Origin: Pelosinus fermentans DSM 17108 | GTDB taxonomy: Bacteria > Bacillota > Negativicutes > DSM-13327 | Assembly: GCF_000271485.2 (NCBI RefSeq) | Contig: NZ_AKVN02000001.1 | Coordinates: 2,567,501 to 2,631,500 of the forward strand | Direction of reading: 5' to 3' | Length of the DNA stretch: 64,000 nucleotides | Shown here: in pieces, positions 36,959 to 46,637 of the stretch | Position numbering within the stretch: the stretch's first letter is position 1 | How the letters are laid out: the number at the start of each line of letters is the position of its first letter | Made by a program: the position numbers and the translations under genes | Notes under the pieces: model-generated | Told to the model about the DNA's origin: nothing | The model's database searches: none | What the model saw: the letters and a program-made list of their open reading frames with translations, nothing else

Positions 36959-37909
36959 TTATACCATCAGCTTAGAATAGATGAATAAACTCGCAATAAA
37001 AAAAGCCGTTGTTATGTACATGATATGAATTGTCTGTTTGATATGAATTGGAATTAAAGGAGTTTTTCCTTCTCCCATGTAAGCACGTTGTGAAGCGATT
37101 CCCCCATAATAATTTAAACCACCTAAGCGGATGCCTAGCGCGCCAGCGACAGCTGCTTCTGATAGTCCACTATTAGGACTGGGATGTTTTGCTGCATCCT
37201 TCCAAATTGTCTTACTTGCTCCGATAAAGTTAAAGCGCAGCACAATTGTAGCTAGCAGGATGAAGAGCGCTGTTAAACGCGCTGGAATATAATTAAAGAG
37301 ATCATCAACACGAGCTGCGCACATGCCGAAATCCTTATATTTATCGTTCTTGTACCCCACCATAGAGTCCAGAGTATTTACTGCTCGATATAAAAACGCT
37401 AATGGAACTCCACCAACTATAAAATAAAAGAGGGGGGAAATAACACCATCAACAATATTTTCTGCGATGGTTTCTACTGTTGCCCTTGTAATTTCTGGAA
37501 CAGTAAGTTTATCTGTATCTCGTCCCACAATCCAGCCTACCTTAAATCGAGCTTGTTTTAAATCACCAAATACTAAGTAATAGTAAATTTCATTTCCTGC
37601 CTTAGCTAAACTGTTAGGTGAAATTGTAAGGCTCAACAAAAGAGCTCCTCCAAGAAATTCGGCCCAGGGATGAATTTGAGATAAGAGTTTTAATATCCAC
37701 CAAGTAACACTATAAGTTATCCCTAAAACTAAGATTACAAGCAGCATACCAGTTATTTTTTTAAATCTATGAGAATATCGAGGATTTAATAGCTTTTTTT
37801 CAAAAAAAGCAATACAATTACCAATCATTACTACAGGATGCAGAGAGGATCGAGGGTCGCCAAGGAATGTATCAATTAATATGGCAACTAGTGGCAGATA
37901 TTGCTCCAT
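36959..37909 (-). CDS. cbiB: Adenosylcobinamide-phosphate synthase
   Basis: Membrane enzyme attaching aminopropanol phosphate to adenosylcobyric acid. 316 aa with 4-5 membrane spans. The family motifs DTFLGDPRSSLHPVVMIG near the start and VETIAENIVDGVISPLFY near 143-160 are clear. It starts one base after the cobQ stop, so it is translationally linked; no strong separate ribosome site is visible. Confidence 0.94.
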   Translation of the reverse strand: MEQYLPLVAILIDTFLGDPRSSLHPVVMIGNCIAFFEKKLLNPRYSHRFKKITGMLLVILVLGITYSVTWWILKLLSQIHPWAEFLGGALLLSLTISPNSLAKAGNEIYYYLVFGDLKQARFKVGWIVGRDTDKLTVPEITRATVETIAENIVDGVISPLFYFIVGGVPLAFLYRAVNTLDSMVGYKNDKYKDFGMCAARVDDLFNYIPARLTALFILLATIVLRFNFIGASKTIWKDAAKHPSPNSGLSEAAVAGALGIRLGGLNYYGGIASQRAYMGEGKTPLIPIHIKQTIHIMYITTAFFIASLFIYSKLMV

Positions 37910-37910
37910 T

Positions 37911-39431
37911 TTATTCTGAACCCAGAAGTGTATAAATTAATTCCATATTAAGACTATTCCTCACTGTGTCTGCTAAACGATTATAACTATTTTCTTTTCG
38001 GGTGTGAGTGTCATTCACTGATTCAATAGGAGCTAAACCTTTACGTATTCTTAAGGAATTCAGTAGGTTACGGCGATATTCATCATTATCAAAAATACCA
38101 TGGATATAAGTTCCCATGACTAAGCCATCCGAACGTACCACCCCATCAACAGATGTTAGTGGCTGATCTGATCGACTAGTGATCGTAAAAGCGTGTTGGA
38201 GATTATCCAAAAACTCAGTACGTCCCATATGAATTTCGTATCCTGTCAAATCATCACAGCTAAATTTTACGCCTAAGAAACCATTATTATTACAGATAGC
38301 AGTTACTTGATGAGTCACTTTACTAGGTGTAAATGTTGTGGCAATATCTAACAGTCCGATACCTGCAATACTATCTAAATTCGACTCTGTATGTTCAGGG
38401 TCTGCTATTTTTTTCCCTAACATTTGATATCCACCGCAAATACCAATAAGCGGAGTACCTGAGTTTACTAATTCTAAGATTTGTTCTTCATATCCTTGTT
38501 GGCGTATATATAATAAATCTTCAATCGTATTTTTACTTCCTGGTAACAGTATAAGATCAGGTTTGCCAATGGACTCGCCTTGTTTAATATAACGGACATT
38601 GACATCTATTTCACTGGCAAAGGCCGCAAAATCTGTAAAGTTAGATATTTTAGGTGTTCTAATGACTACGATCTCAAGTTCACGGACGCTCATTATTTGT
38701 TTATCATCAAGAGAAACTGAATCTTCATCGTCAATGCCTAATTGATCAAGATGTGGCACTACACCTACTACAGGTTTACCTGTTTTTTCTTCTAAAAATT
38801 CTAAAGCCGGCTTTAATAGATCGATATCGCCACGAAATTTATTAATAATAATTCCCTTAACTAAATCACGTTCATCAGGATCTAATAATTCCAAGGTACC
38901 AACAACAGATGCCAAAGCGCCTCCGCGATCAATGTCGGCGATTAATAAAACGGGTGCTGTCAGCATTTTCGCAATACGCATATTCACAATATCATTTGCC
39001 TTGAGATTTACTTCAGCTGGGCTGCCAGCTCCTTCAATCACGATGACATCAAATTCAGAACCTAAATGATCCAAACACTCTTTAATAACACCTAATGCTT
39101 TGAGACTGTAACCAGTATGATATTCTTTAGCTGTCATATTACCGATGGGTTTACCCATTAAAACAACCTGTGAACAAGAATTACCTGTTGGTTTTAATAA
39201 GACTGGATTCATTTCTACTACAGGTTCCAAACCAGCAGCTTCTGCTTGGGCAACTTGAGCTCGGCCCATTTCGCCACCTGTTTTAGTTACATATGAATTT
39301 AAAGCCATATTTTGTGCCTTAAAAGGTACTACCCTTTGTCCATCTTGTAAGAAGATGCGGCATAAAGCGGTTGTTATTATGCTTTTTCCCACATGTGAGC
39401 TTGTTCCTTGTAGCATAATGGTTTTAGCCAT
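37911..39431 (-). CDS. cobQ: Cobyric acid synthase
   Basis: Glutamine- and ATP-dependent amidation of the b, d, e and g side chains (also called CbiP). 506 aa. P-loop-like GTSSHVGKS at 9-17 in the dethiobiotin-synthetase fold, a DRGGALASV motif, and a C-terminal glutaminase with the catalytic Cys in LIGICGGYQMLG near 334 and a late HGIFDN. It overlaps cobU by 8 bases. Confidence 0.96.
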   Translation of the reverse strand: MAKTIMLQGTSSHVGKSIITTALCRIFLQDGQRVVPFKAQNMALNSYVTKTGGEMGRAQVAQAEAAGLEPVVEMNPVLLKPTGNSCSQVVLMGKPIGNMTAKEYHTGYSLKALGVIKECLDHLGSEFDVIVIEGAGSPAEVNLKANDIVNMRIAKMLTAPVLLIADIDRGGALASVVGTLELLDPDERDLVKGIIINKFRGDIDLLKPALEFLEEKTGKPVVGVVPHLDQLGIDDEDSVSLDDKQIMSVRELEIVVIRTPKISNFTDFAAFASEIDVNVRYIKQGESIGKPDLILLPGSKNTIEDLLYIRQQGYEEQILELVNSGTPLIGICGGYQMLGKKIADPEHTESNLDSIAGIGLLDIATTFTPSKVTHQVTAICNNNGFLGVKFSCDDLTGYEIHMGRTEFLDNLQHAFTITSRSDQPLTSVDGVVRSDGLVMGTYIHGIFDNDEYRRNLLNSLRIRKGLAPIESVNDTHTRKENSYNRLADTVRNSLNMELIYTLLGSE

Positions 39432-40005
39432 GATGTACCTCCTTAGAAATCTGCAGAGCTATTTTCTTTAATTCGACAGGCAAACCACAAATGACCAAGT
39501 ATACTTCATCAGATTCGGCAGCTATTTTTTGATTAACCATACCTGCGATATCACGATATTCACGAGCCAGCGCATTTTCTGGCACAATACCCATACCTAC
39601 TTCATTTGTAACAAATATTACTGTAGCTTGACTTTTACGAGAAGAATACAATAATTTATCGATTTCTTCCATGATGTATTGATATCTTTCTTCTCGCTTG
39701 GCAGGTGTACTATCTGACAATAACAAATTACTCGTGTATAATGTCAAGCAGTCGAATAAGATAACATCCGCTTTTTTAGCGGCCTCCAGGAATATTTGGT
39801 CAGCATGATATGGTGCTTCAAATGTTTGCCACGTATCTGGCCGACGTTTACGGTGCAGATTTACGCGGCTTTGCATTTCTTGATCATAAATATGAGCAGT
39901 AGCAATATACGCTACTTGATCGGATTGTGCAGCGGCATATTGCTCAGCAAAAACACTTTTCCCACTTCTGGTACCGCCTGTAATAAGTACAATTTTTCCT
40001 TGCAT
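39424..40005 (-). CDS. cobU: Adenosylcobinamide kinase/guanylyltransferase
   Basis: Bifunctional enzyme making adenosylcobinamide-GDP. 193 aa. P-loop GGTRSGKS at 10-17, and the guanylylated His is probably His51 in LHRKRRPDTW. The family motif TNEVGMGIVPENALAREYRD is near 130-150. GGGAG lies 10 bases before the ATG. It overlaps cobQ. Confidence 0.95.
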   Translation of the reverse strand: MQGKIVLITGGTRSGKSVFAEQYAAAQSDQVAYIATAHIYDQEMQSRVNLHRKRRPDTWQTFEAPYHADQIFLEAAKKADVILFDCLTLYTSNLLLSDSTPAKREERYQYIMEEIDKLLYSSRKSQATVIFVTNEVGMGIVPENALAREYRDIAGMVNQKIAAESDEVYLVICGLPVELKKIALQISKEVHHG

Positions 40006-40028
40006 TTATATCAATCTCCCAAGGATCT

Positions 40029-41426
40029 TTATTTTCTTTCTTGTTTAAACTCCATACATTTAGTAAGAAAACGCAAGGCATTCTGCTCATTGCCAGCAAA
40101 ATGCATATGCAGATAAGAGGCAACTATATTTTTATGAGCATAACCACCAGAATAAACTGCTCCTGTACGTGTTTTCTTAAACTCAAAAGCCCAGGGAAAT
40201 GGTTCCTGAATATCGTCGTCGTCATGAGTCATCTGTGAAAAATGAAACTCATGACCTCGTAAGACATCTCCTGCAGCACATAAAACACTATCAGTCAACG
40301 CAGTTGCCTCTACATAACCCACCGTTTGCAATTTAGATTGCATATTGCATTTGGCTGGTATTACTCCCACCATATCATATTCTTGTCCATTAAAATCAAT
40401 AATCTTTTTGGTCAAATACATAAAACCGCCACATTCAGCATAAAGGGGCATACCTTCCCGGCAGGCTTGCCGAATGGATTCATGCATGCTTGTATTGTTA
40501 GTTAATTCATTGACAAACATTTCGGGAAATCCACCGCCAAATATCAAACCATCAACTGGAGGAAGTGTACTATCTTTGATCGGACTAAAGGGGATGATTT
40601 CTGCCCCCAAAGCTTTAAGAACATCAAGACTTTCTGGATAGTAAAAGGAAAAAGCTTCATCTTGTGCGACACCGATACGTATATGTAGTGGCGAGTGATG
40701 AAAATCATTTGTCTTTTCTGATTTTGTATTTAAGGTTGAAGATTGATATGCGATTTTTAAAAGCTCTTCAAGATCAACTTGAGCAGAAATTTGTTCTTGC
40801 AATTGACTCATCATACCATGAGCGTTATGTTCCGTAACTGGAGTTAAACCTAAATGTCGTTCTGGCATATGTAAGGCTTCATTACGATAAATACTACCTA
40901 ATACAGGAATTTTTATTTTTTCTAAGGCTTCACAGATCATATTCTGATGATTTTTTGATCCCAATCGATTAATGATGACTCCTGCCAAATTGACCTCTTG
41001 GTCATACATTTTAAACCCTAGTGCAATGGCTGCAGCGCTTTCACCGATAGACTTTGCATCAATCACTAAAATGACGGGAGCATCGAGCAGCTTTGCTATA
41101 GCAGCTGTGCTGCTTATACCTGTACGGCCTCCATCATATAACCCCATTACTCCTTCAATAATAACGATATCATTATCAAGAGCTGTTTTAGCAAAAATAG
41201 GTACTAACTTATCGGCCGGGATTAACCAAGTATCTAAATTATGTGCGACTTTTCCACTTGCTAATTGATGATATCCTGGATCAATATAGTCAGGTCCTAC
41301 TTTATAAGATTGAACGGTAAGACCTTTTTGCTTTAAAGCTGCTAAAATTCCTGTAACAATCGTGGTTTTCCCCACACCACTGTTTGTGCCCGCGATAATG
41401 ATACGTGGGATCTTAAAGTGGGACAT
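40029..41426 (-). CDS. cbiA: Cobyrinate a,c-diamide synthase
   Basis: Amidates the a and c side chains using glutamine and ATP. 465 aa. P-loop GTNSGVGKTT at 13-22; C-terminal class-I glutaminase with Cys in YAECGGFMYL near 330 and a late SYLHMHFAGN. A strong GGAGG precedes the ATG. CbiA of the anaerobic route fits the cbi genes around it. Confidence 0.95.
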   Translation of the reverse strand: MSHFKIPRIIIAGTNSGVGKTTIVTGILAALKQKGLTVQSYKVGPDYIDPGYHQLASGKVAHNLDTWLIPADKLVPIFAKTALDNDIVIIEGVMGLYDGGRTGISSTAAIAKLLDAPVILVIDAKSIGESAAAIALGFKMYDQEVNLAGVIINRLGSKNHQNMICEALEKIKIPVLGSIYRNEALHMPERHLGLTPVTEHNAHGMMSQLQEQISAQVDLEELLKIAYQSSTLNTKSEKTNDFHHSPLHIRIGVAQDEAFSFYYPESLDVLKALGAEIIPFSPIKDSTLPPVDGLIFGGGFPEMFVNELTNNTSMHESIRQACREGMPLYAECGGFMYLTKKIIDFNGQEYDMVGVIPAKCNMQSKLQTVGYVEATALTDSVLCAAGDVLRGHEFHFSQMTHDDDDIQEPFPWAFEFKKTRTGAVYSGGYAHKNIVASYLHMHFAGNEQNALRFLTKCMEFKQERK

Positions 41427-41467
41427 AGTTCTCCTCCCTCCTTAGTACATTGTATCTCATCAACGCT

Positions 41468-42094
41468 TTATCTTCTATGCATATACAATAGAGCATTTGT
41501 GACTGCAGCAGCGATTGGACTACCACCTTTATTACCCCTGACTGTAATATATGGAACAGGTGACGTTTCAGCTAAAAAGTCCTTGGATTCACTGGCACCA
41601 ACAAAGCCTACAGGAACACCAATAATAAGGGCAGGCCTGATTGTTGTTTCCTTCATCAAATTAAGTACTTCAAATAAAGCAGTTGGTGCATTGCCGATAG
41701 CTACAATCGAGCCGTGCAAACGTTCACCGAACGTACGCATAGCTACCATTGAGCGGGTTATACCAAGCTCTTTTGCTGTAGACGCGACCTTTTCATCCCC
41801 AATTAAACAATGGACAGTTCCGCCATTGTCTGCCAAACGACGCTTATTTATGCCAGTACGCACCATTTCCACATCACAGAAAATATCGCATCCACTCTCC
41901 AATGCAGCACATCCGGCCCGAATAGCATCTTTATGAATTTCAATAATTTTCGAATATTCTGGGTCACCCGCTGCGTGAATGATCCGTGAGAAAACCTTTA
42001 CTTCTTCCGGTGTCAAATTTAGTTCAGCCAAATAAGGAGCAATGATTTCCATACTGCGCTCTTCTATAGCCATAGGTTCTGTTATATAGTGCAT
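41468..42094 (-). CDS. cbiC: Cobalt-precorrin-8 methylmutase
   Basis: Moves the C11 methyl group to C12, giving cobyrinate. 208 aa. The active-site His40 is in SRIIHAAGDPEYSK, and GNAPTALFEVLNL and GVPVGFVGASESK are family signatures. GGGAGG lies before the ATG. It overlaps cbiJ by 13 bases. Confidence 0.95.
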   Translation of the reverse strand: MHYITEPMAIEERSMEIIAPYLAELNLTPEEVKVFSRIIHAAGDPEYSKIIEIHKDAIRAGCAALESGCDIFCDVEMVRTGINKRRLADNGGTVHCLIGDEKVASTAKELGITRSMVAMRTFGERLHGSIVAIGNAPTALFEVLNLMKETTIRPALIIGVPVGFVGASESKDFLAETSPVPYITVRGNKGGSPIAAAVTNALLYMHRR

Positions 42095-42855
42095 TTATGT
42101 ACCTCCCTAATAAACTTTATTACATCCTCCATATCATATACTACATTATGATATGGAATAACCGGTCTATCGATCATTACTAAAGGCAGATTTAGTGACA
42201 TGGCAGCGGTAATTTTAGTATCGCTACCGCCAATTTGTCCACTATTTTTTGTTATAATTACCTCGGTGTTATATTCTTGAAATAATGCGATATTCAGATT
42301 ATGAGAAAAAGGCCCTTGCATTGCTACGATATCCTTAGGCTTAAAGCCTAAAGATAGGCACTCTGTTAATACGCTTGGTTCGGGTAATACACGGGCAATT
42401 AACCTGTGATTTTGCAGGCAGCTTGTGTTTTTAAAGAGTTTGAGATGACGACTGCCAGTGGTGAGAAAGACAACCTTGCCTAAGGCGGATGCCATTTTTG
42501 CAGCTTCATCATAATCATGAACAACATGTAAGCCATGATATGCTGGCAAAGGGGCTTTAGGGCGTTCATATCTAACATAGGATATGCCAGTAGATTGACA
42601 GGCTTTCATTGCATTTTGAGAAACATTAATAGCATACGGGTGGCTAGCATCTACAATTAAATGAATATGATTAATGCCGATGAAAGAAATAAATCCATCT
42701 GTATCTAGAGGACCAGTATGCACTAATTCTTTATCCAGTTGTATCAAATCACGACCATAATCACTAAAAACTGATACTACGACTGGATAGCCTTTTTCGG
42801 TTAATAAGGCTGCCAGATCTCGTCCATCTTTTGTTCCTCCAAGAACTAAAATCAT
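42082..42855 (-). CDS. cbiJ: Cobalt-precorrin-6A reductase
   Basis: NADH/NADPH-dependent ring reduction in the corrin pathway. 257 aa. N-terminal LVLGGTKDGRDLA (Rossmann-like) and DASHPYAINVSQNA are diagnostic, with later VITKNSGQIGGSDTKI. The ATG overlaps the cbiH stop by 4 bases (ATGA). It precedes cbiC, which overlaps its end. Confidence 0.93.
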   Translation of the reverse strand: MILVLGGTKDGRDLAALLTEKGYPVVVSVFSDYGRDLIQLDKELVHTGPLDTDGFISFIGINHIHLIVDASHPYAINVSQNAMKACQSTGISYVRYERPKAPLPAYHGLHVVHDYDEAAKMASALGKVVFLTTGSRHLKLFKNTSCLQNHRLIARVLPEPSVLTECLSLGFKPKDIVAMQGPFSHNLNIALFQEYNTEVIITKNSGQIGGSDTKITAAMSLNLPLVMIDRPVIPYHNVVYDMEDVIKFIREVHKCTI

Positions 42856-43676
42856 AACTTGTATCCACGAGGTGTAATCATACGATTTTCTTGTACATAG
42901 GTTTGACTATTGCCGATAATTACCAAAGAGAACATATCAATGAATTCTTGGGTAAAGTCGTTAAGATTCGATATGACCATATTTTCGCCTTCCCTAGTGG
43001 CATGATGGACAATTCCTACAGGAGTGGCTGCCGTTCGATGTTTTAGTACAATTTCTCGCACTTCTCTAATTTGGCTGGTACGACGTTTACTTTTTGGATT
43101 ATATAAGGCAATAACAAAATCTCCTGCTGCTGCCATTTCTACCCGCTTTCTAATAACGTCCCAAGGTGTTAATAGATCACTTAAGCTAATTACAGCAAAA
43201 TCATGCATGAGAGGTGCTCCTAATACGGCAGCAGAAGCTCCCACGGCACTTATTCCTGGTATGATAATGACTTCTGGGCGAATAGCTGCTTCGTATTTCA
43301 TGGCTAACTCTAAAACCAGACCTGCCATGCCATACACACCTGGGTCGCCGCTAGAAATAACGGCAACCTTTTTTCCTGCTAAGGCTTGATCCACGGCACT
43401 TTGACAGCGCTCAATTTCTTGCATCATACCAGTGCCGATAATTTTTTTATCAGTTAATAATTCAGAAACTAATTGAACATAGGTATTGTAACCCACGATT
43501 ACATCCGCATTTTCAATACTTTCTCTGGCTCTAGGACTCATGTCAAGCAAACTGCCTGGTCCTATTCCAACTACTGCTATTTGACCGGGGCAATGGCCAC
43601 CGTTACATTCTTGTACTTGGTCTTTGGAAGAAGAAGTTTGTTCGACTGTCCCGCTAAGATTGCTGCTGCTGCACAT
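42852..43676 (-). CDS. cbiH: Cobalt-precorrin-3B C17-methyltransferase
   Basis: SAM-dependent ring-contraction methyltransferase. 274 aa. The tetrapyrrole methylase core begins AVVGIGPGSLLDMSPRA (34-50), with SSGDPGVYGMAGLVLE near 110. It has a 30-residue N-terminal extension rich in Ser, Gln and Cys (C2, C24, C29) that is encoded within the end of cbiG, a 100-base overlap in another frame. There is no alternative start between 43676 and the conserved core, and AGGAG lies 10 bases before this ATG, so the overlap is probably real. Confidence 0.9.
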   Translation of the reverse strand: MCSSSNLSGTVEQTSSSKDQVQECNGGHCPGQIAVVGIGPGSLLDMSPRARESIENADVIVGYNTYVQLVSELLTDKKIIGTGMMQEIERCQSAVDQALAGKKVAVISSGDPGVYGMAGLVLELAMKYEAAIRPEVIIIPGISAVGASAAVLGAPLMHDFAVISLSDLLTPWDVIRKRVEMAAAGDFVIALYNPKSKRRTSQIREVREIVLKHRTAATPVGIVHHATREGENMVISNLNDFTQEFIDMFSLVIIGNSQTYVQENRMITPRGYKL

Positions 43677-44638
43677 ACATTTCCCACTCCTATCTCTTTT
43701 TTAACAAAATTTGATTCTTCTAATTGATATGTTTCAATACACTCCTGCAATTGCTCGTTAACGAAGAAAATACTAGGTACATTCAACTGTTGTATGGCTG
43801 ATAGTAATCCTTCTTCATCCTGTTTTACAATCGTACTGCCAATAATTGAAATGCTGTTTATACTACGTCCAATTTGTGTACAAGCATCTTTCATTGCTGC
43901 TAAGATTTCTTCCTTGCTAGTATTGCGCCTGCAACCTATACCAACTGCAAGAGTCAAGGGACGTAAATATAATTGATTCTTGTTGATGGGCAATGATTGA
44001 TCCGTAATAATAACAGCGGCATCATATTTTTCATTAGGTAATTGAGATAAATCTTTAAAAATAACACCTTGTTTTGCTGCTTCTTGATCATATCGATTTT
44101 GATTGATCAAAGTTTTATCTAAGAAAAATTTGACAGTATCATTATTGACAATAGCAGAATTAATTGTTTTTAATTGGGTAAATGGTTCTATCTTTAAATT
44201 CAGTTTTATGGCTAACATATCTGCTGCTGGTTTTTGTGCAAGATCGGTAGCTGTAGTAATGACAGGCTCAGCATCTGAAATTTCTGCAATTAAGTGTGCC
44301 AGTTCGTTAGCTCCACCAATATGTCCTGACAATAGACTAATTATATGTTTTCCATTATCCCCCATTACCACAATAGCTGGGTCAACACGTTTATCAGAGA
44401 TATGGGGAGCGATCACTCTCACTACAATACCTGCTGCCATTATAAACAAAAATCCATTATATTTAGAAAATATATCACCGATTAGCTTGCTTAATGAATC
44501 ATAAGATATTGATTTTATTGGATTGCGTCCTGTTTTAGCAAAAACATCCGCTTTTTTTCCCAGTTTAGCCAGCTTTTCTGCTAATGCATCACCCAGTAAT
44601 GCGCCCTGGTTTGTTACGGAAATGATTGCTAACTTCAT
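43577..44638 (-). CDS. cbiG: Cobalt-precorrin-5A hydrolase
   Basis: Opens the delta-lactone, releasing acetaldehyde; specific to the anaerobic pathway. 353 aa. N-terminal domain with VRVIAPHISDKRVDPAIVV, conserved GGANELAHLIAE, and the C-terminal CbiG domain with AVGIGCRRNTSKEEI and GNVCAAAAILAG. It overlaps cbiF by 4 bases and cbiH by 100. Confidence 0.94.
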   Translation of the reverse strand: MKLAIISVTNQGALLGDALAEKLAKLGKKADVFAKTGRNPIKSISYDSLSKLIGDIFSKYNGFLFIMAAGIVVRVIAPHISDKRVDPAIVVMGDNGKHIISLLSGHIGGANELAHLIAEISDAEPVITTATDLAQKPAADMLAIKLNLKIEPFTQLKTINSAIVNNDTVKFFLDKTLINQNRYDQEAAKQGVIFKDLSQLPNEKYDAAVIITDQSLPINKNQLYLRPLTLAVGIGCRRNTSKEEILAAMKDACTQIGRSINSISIIGSTIVKQDEEGLLSAIQQLNVPSIFFVNEQLQECIETYQLEESNFVKKEIGVGNVCAAAAILAGQSNKLLLPKTKYKNVTVAIAPVK

Positions 44639-45390
44639 TTTGCATCTCGGTACATATGCCCAAATTCGGGGGCATACAATCTAGAAAGTGCATATTGACT
44701 GTCTAAACAGCGCCCTACAACAATCATCGCAGTGCGATCAATCTTTGCATCAGTGACAATTTTCCCAATTGTAGAAACTGTACCTCTAAAGATTTTTTGA
44801 TCAGGCCACGATGCTTTTTGTACGATCGCTACTGGAGTATCTTGCTGATAACCACCATCTATTAATTCTTTCATAACGCTGTCTATCATATGTACACTCA
44901 AAAAGATACACATAGTAGCATTATGACTGGCCAATAAAGCCAGTTTTTCTTTTTCAGGCACTGGTGTACGGCCCTCAAGACGTGTAATGATAACCGTTTG
45001 CGATACATCAGGTAACGTATATTCACGTTGTAAAGCTGCGGCAGTTGCCAAGAAAGAACTGACGCCAGGTATCACTTCATAAGAAATATTCTTCTTATCC
45101 AGGGCATCCATTTGTTCTTGAATAGCCCCATAAATACTTGGATCTCCAGTATGTAATCGAACCGTTTTCTGGCCACGTTCTGTGGCCTTCTCCATAACTT
45201 CTATAACCTGATCCAAAGTCATAGAGGCACTATTATAAATAGAGGCTCCCTGCTTTGCTAGCGACAGCAAGGCTGGGTTTACTAACGAACCCGCATAAAT
45301 AATAACATCTGCCTCACCTAATAAACGTTGTCCTTTTACAGTAATAAGCTCAGGGTCCCCTGGACCTGCTCCTACAAATGATACATGCAT
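44635..45390 (-). CDS. cbiF: Cobalt-precorrin-4 C11-methyltransferase
   Basis: SAM-dependent methylase. 251 aa. VGAGPGDPELITVKG at 5-19, LHTGDPSIYGAIQEQ near 100, and the PVAIVQKASWPDQ motif are typical of CbiF/CobM. AGGAGG lies 7 bases before the ATG. It overlaps cbiG. Confidence 0.95.
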   Translation of the reverse strand: MHVSFVGAGPGDPELITVKGQRLLGEADVIIYAGSLVNPALLSLAKQGASIYNSASMTLDQVIEVMEKATERGQKTVRLHTGDPSIYGAIQEQMDALDKKNISYEVIPGVSSFLATAAALQREYTLPDVSQTVIITRLEGRTPVPEKEKLALLASHNATMCIFLSVHMIDSVMKELIDGGYQQDTPVAIVQKASWPDQKIFRGTVSTIGKIVTDAKIDRTAMIVVGRCLDSQYALSRLYAPEFGHMYRDAK

Positions 45391-45432
45391 GAATGAACCT
45401 CCTGATTAATTAAAATTCTCTAACGAATAGAG

Positions 45433-46014
45433 TCAGATATTCTTAGTGGATGTAATAACATAAATTGGATTTAAAGCTTGCAGCATATTACTTGTTTTAA
45501 TATGTTTGATACGTGTTACTTGCATACCGAAAGCTTCTACGGTAAATTCAGGTTTAGCTTGCATAGTATGTAAAGCTTCATATAAAGTTTCAACGGTAAT
45601 TGCCGTAATTACTAATCGTCCATTTGATTTTAATAAATAATTACTTTGCTTTAAGATTTCCTGTAAATGACCACCGCTGCCTCCAATAAAGATTACATCA
45701 GCCTTTGGAATGTTCTGTAATACTGTTGGAGCAGTTCCAGAAATGACTTCAACATTAGCCGCCCCAAATTTTACAGCATTAGCACGAATTAAATCAACTC
45801 CCTCTGGATGACGCTCTATAGCATATACAGTACCTTGGGGAGCCTGAAGAGCAGCTTCAATTGAAAGAGACCCAGTACCTGCACCGATATCTATAATAAT
45901 ATCGGTGGGGCATATCTTAGCTTTATTCAGAACTAAGATACGAACTTCCTGCTTCGTCATTGGTATGTCGCCCCGCAGAAATTCATCATCGTTAATACCT
46001 GGAAAATATGTCAT
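45433..46014 (-). CDS. cbiT: Cobalt-precorrin-6B C15-methyltransferase (decarboxylating)
   Basis: Methylates C15 and decarboxylates the acetate side chain. 193 aa. The SAM motif DIGAGTGSLSIE is at 42-53, and the start GINDDEFLRGDIPMTKQEVR is diagnostic. I start at the ATG at 46014, which overlaps the cbiE stop (ATGA) and has GGTGG upstream, rather than the ATG seven codons earlier. CbiE and CbiT, fused in CobL, are separate here. Confidence 0.93.
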   Translation of the reverse strand: MTYFPGINDDEFLRGDIPMTKQEVRILVLNKAKICPTDIIIDIGAGTGSLSIEAALQAPQGTVYAIERHPEGVDLIRANAVKFGAANVEVISGTAPTVLQNIPKADVIFIGGSGGHLQEILKQSNYLLKSNGRLVITAITVETLYEALHTMQAKPEFTVEAFGMQVTRIKHIKTSNMLQALNPIYVITSTKNI

Positions 46015-46637
46015 ATTGTCACCACCATTACACAATGAGCAAATCCATCGACTTCTTTGATTTCACCTAATGTTAAGTGTTTAATTTTCTCATTTTCATA
46101 AGATAAATTAGCACATAACCATACCTTTGAATGTAATGGCCACCCATGCCCAATGAGTACGTTTGCAATATATAAAGGATTTTGTTCAAAATCAGTTAAT
46201 ATGCCAAGTTTTTTTTCAGGATCATAATTCAGATCAATATCTTTGGCTTGTCGTCCATGCATACTAATCAAAACTGCATCCTGCCAGATTTCAGTGATCC
46301 TGGCAAAAGCTAACTGCATCGAACTAATACCAGGAATAACCGTTATCTGTGCCGGGGAAAATTTGGTTTTAAGGGTAGCTAAAAAACTATAAAAGCCAGG
46401 ATCACCGGAAACCATTACAACTACATCGTTATCCATTAGGGAGGTAGCGATAAATGTTAATACCCCTTTTAGGTCATTGTCAATTACCTTAGTAATCCCA
46501 TGATCAGGAGCAAAGGTTGCAAGAGCACGCTTACTGCCTGCTATCACCTTTGCATCTGCAATGATGCGGCTAGCCACTGGCAAGATGTAATCAGGTGAAC
46601 CTGGTCCTATTCCTACAACTATTATTTTATGTTCCAT
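46011..46637 (-). CDS. cbiE: Cobalt-precorrin-7 C5-methyltransferase
   Basis: SAM-dependent methylase. 208 aa. VVGIGPGSPDYILP is at 7-20, MVSGDPGFYSFLATL near 84, then VIPGISSMQLAFAR. The start overlaps the cbiD end by 16 bases. Together with cbiT it covers the two late ring methylations. Confidence 0.93.
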   Translation of the reverse strand: MEHKIIVVGIGPGSPDYILPVASRIIADAKVIAGSKRALATFAPDHGITKVIDNDLKGVLTFIATSLMDNDVVVMVSGDPGFYSFLATLKTKFSPAQITVIPGISSMQLAFARITEIWQDAVLISMHGRQAKDIDLNYDPEKKLGILTDFEQNPLYIANVLIGHGWPLHSKVWLCANLSYENEKIKHLTLGEIKEVDGFAHCVMVVTI

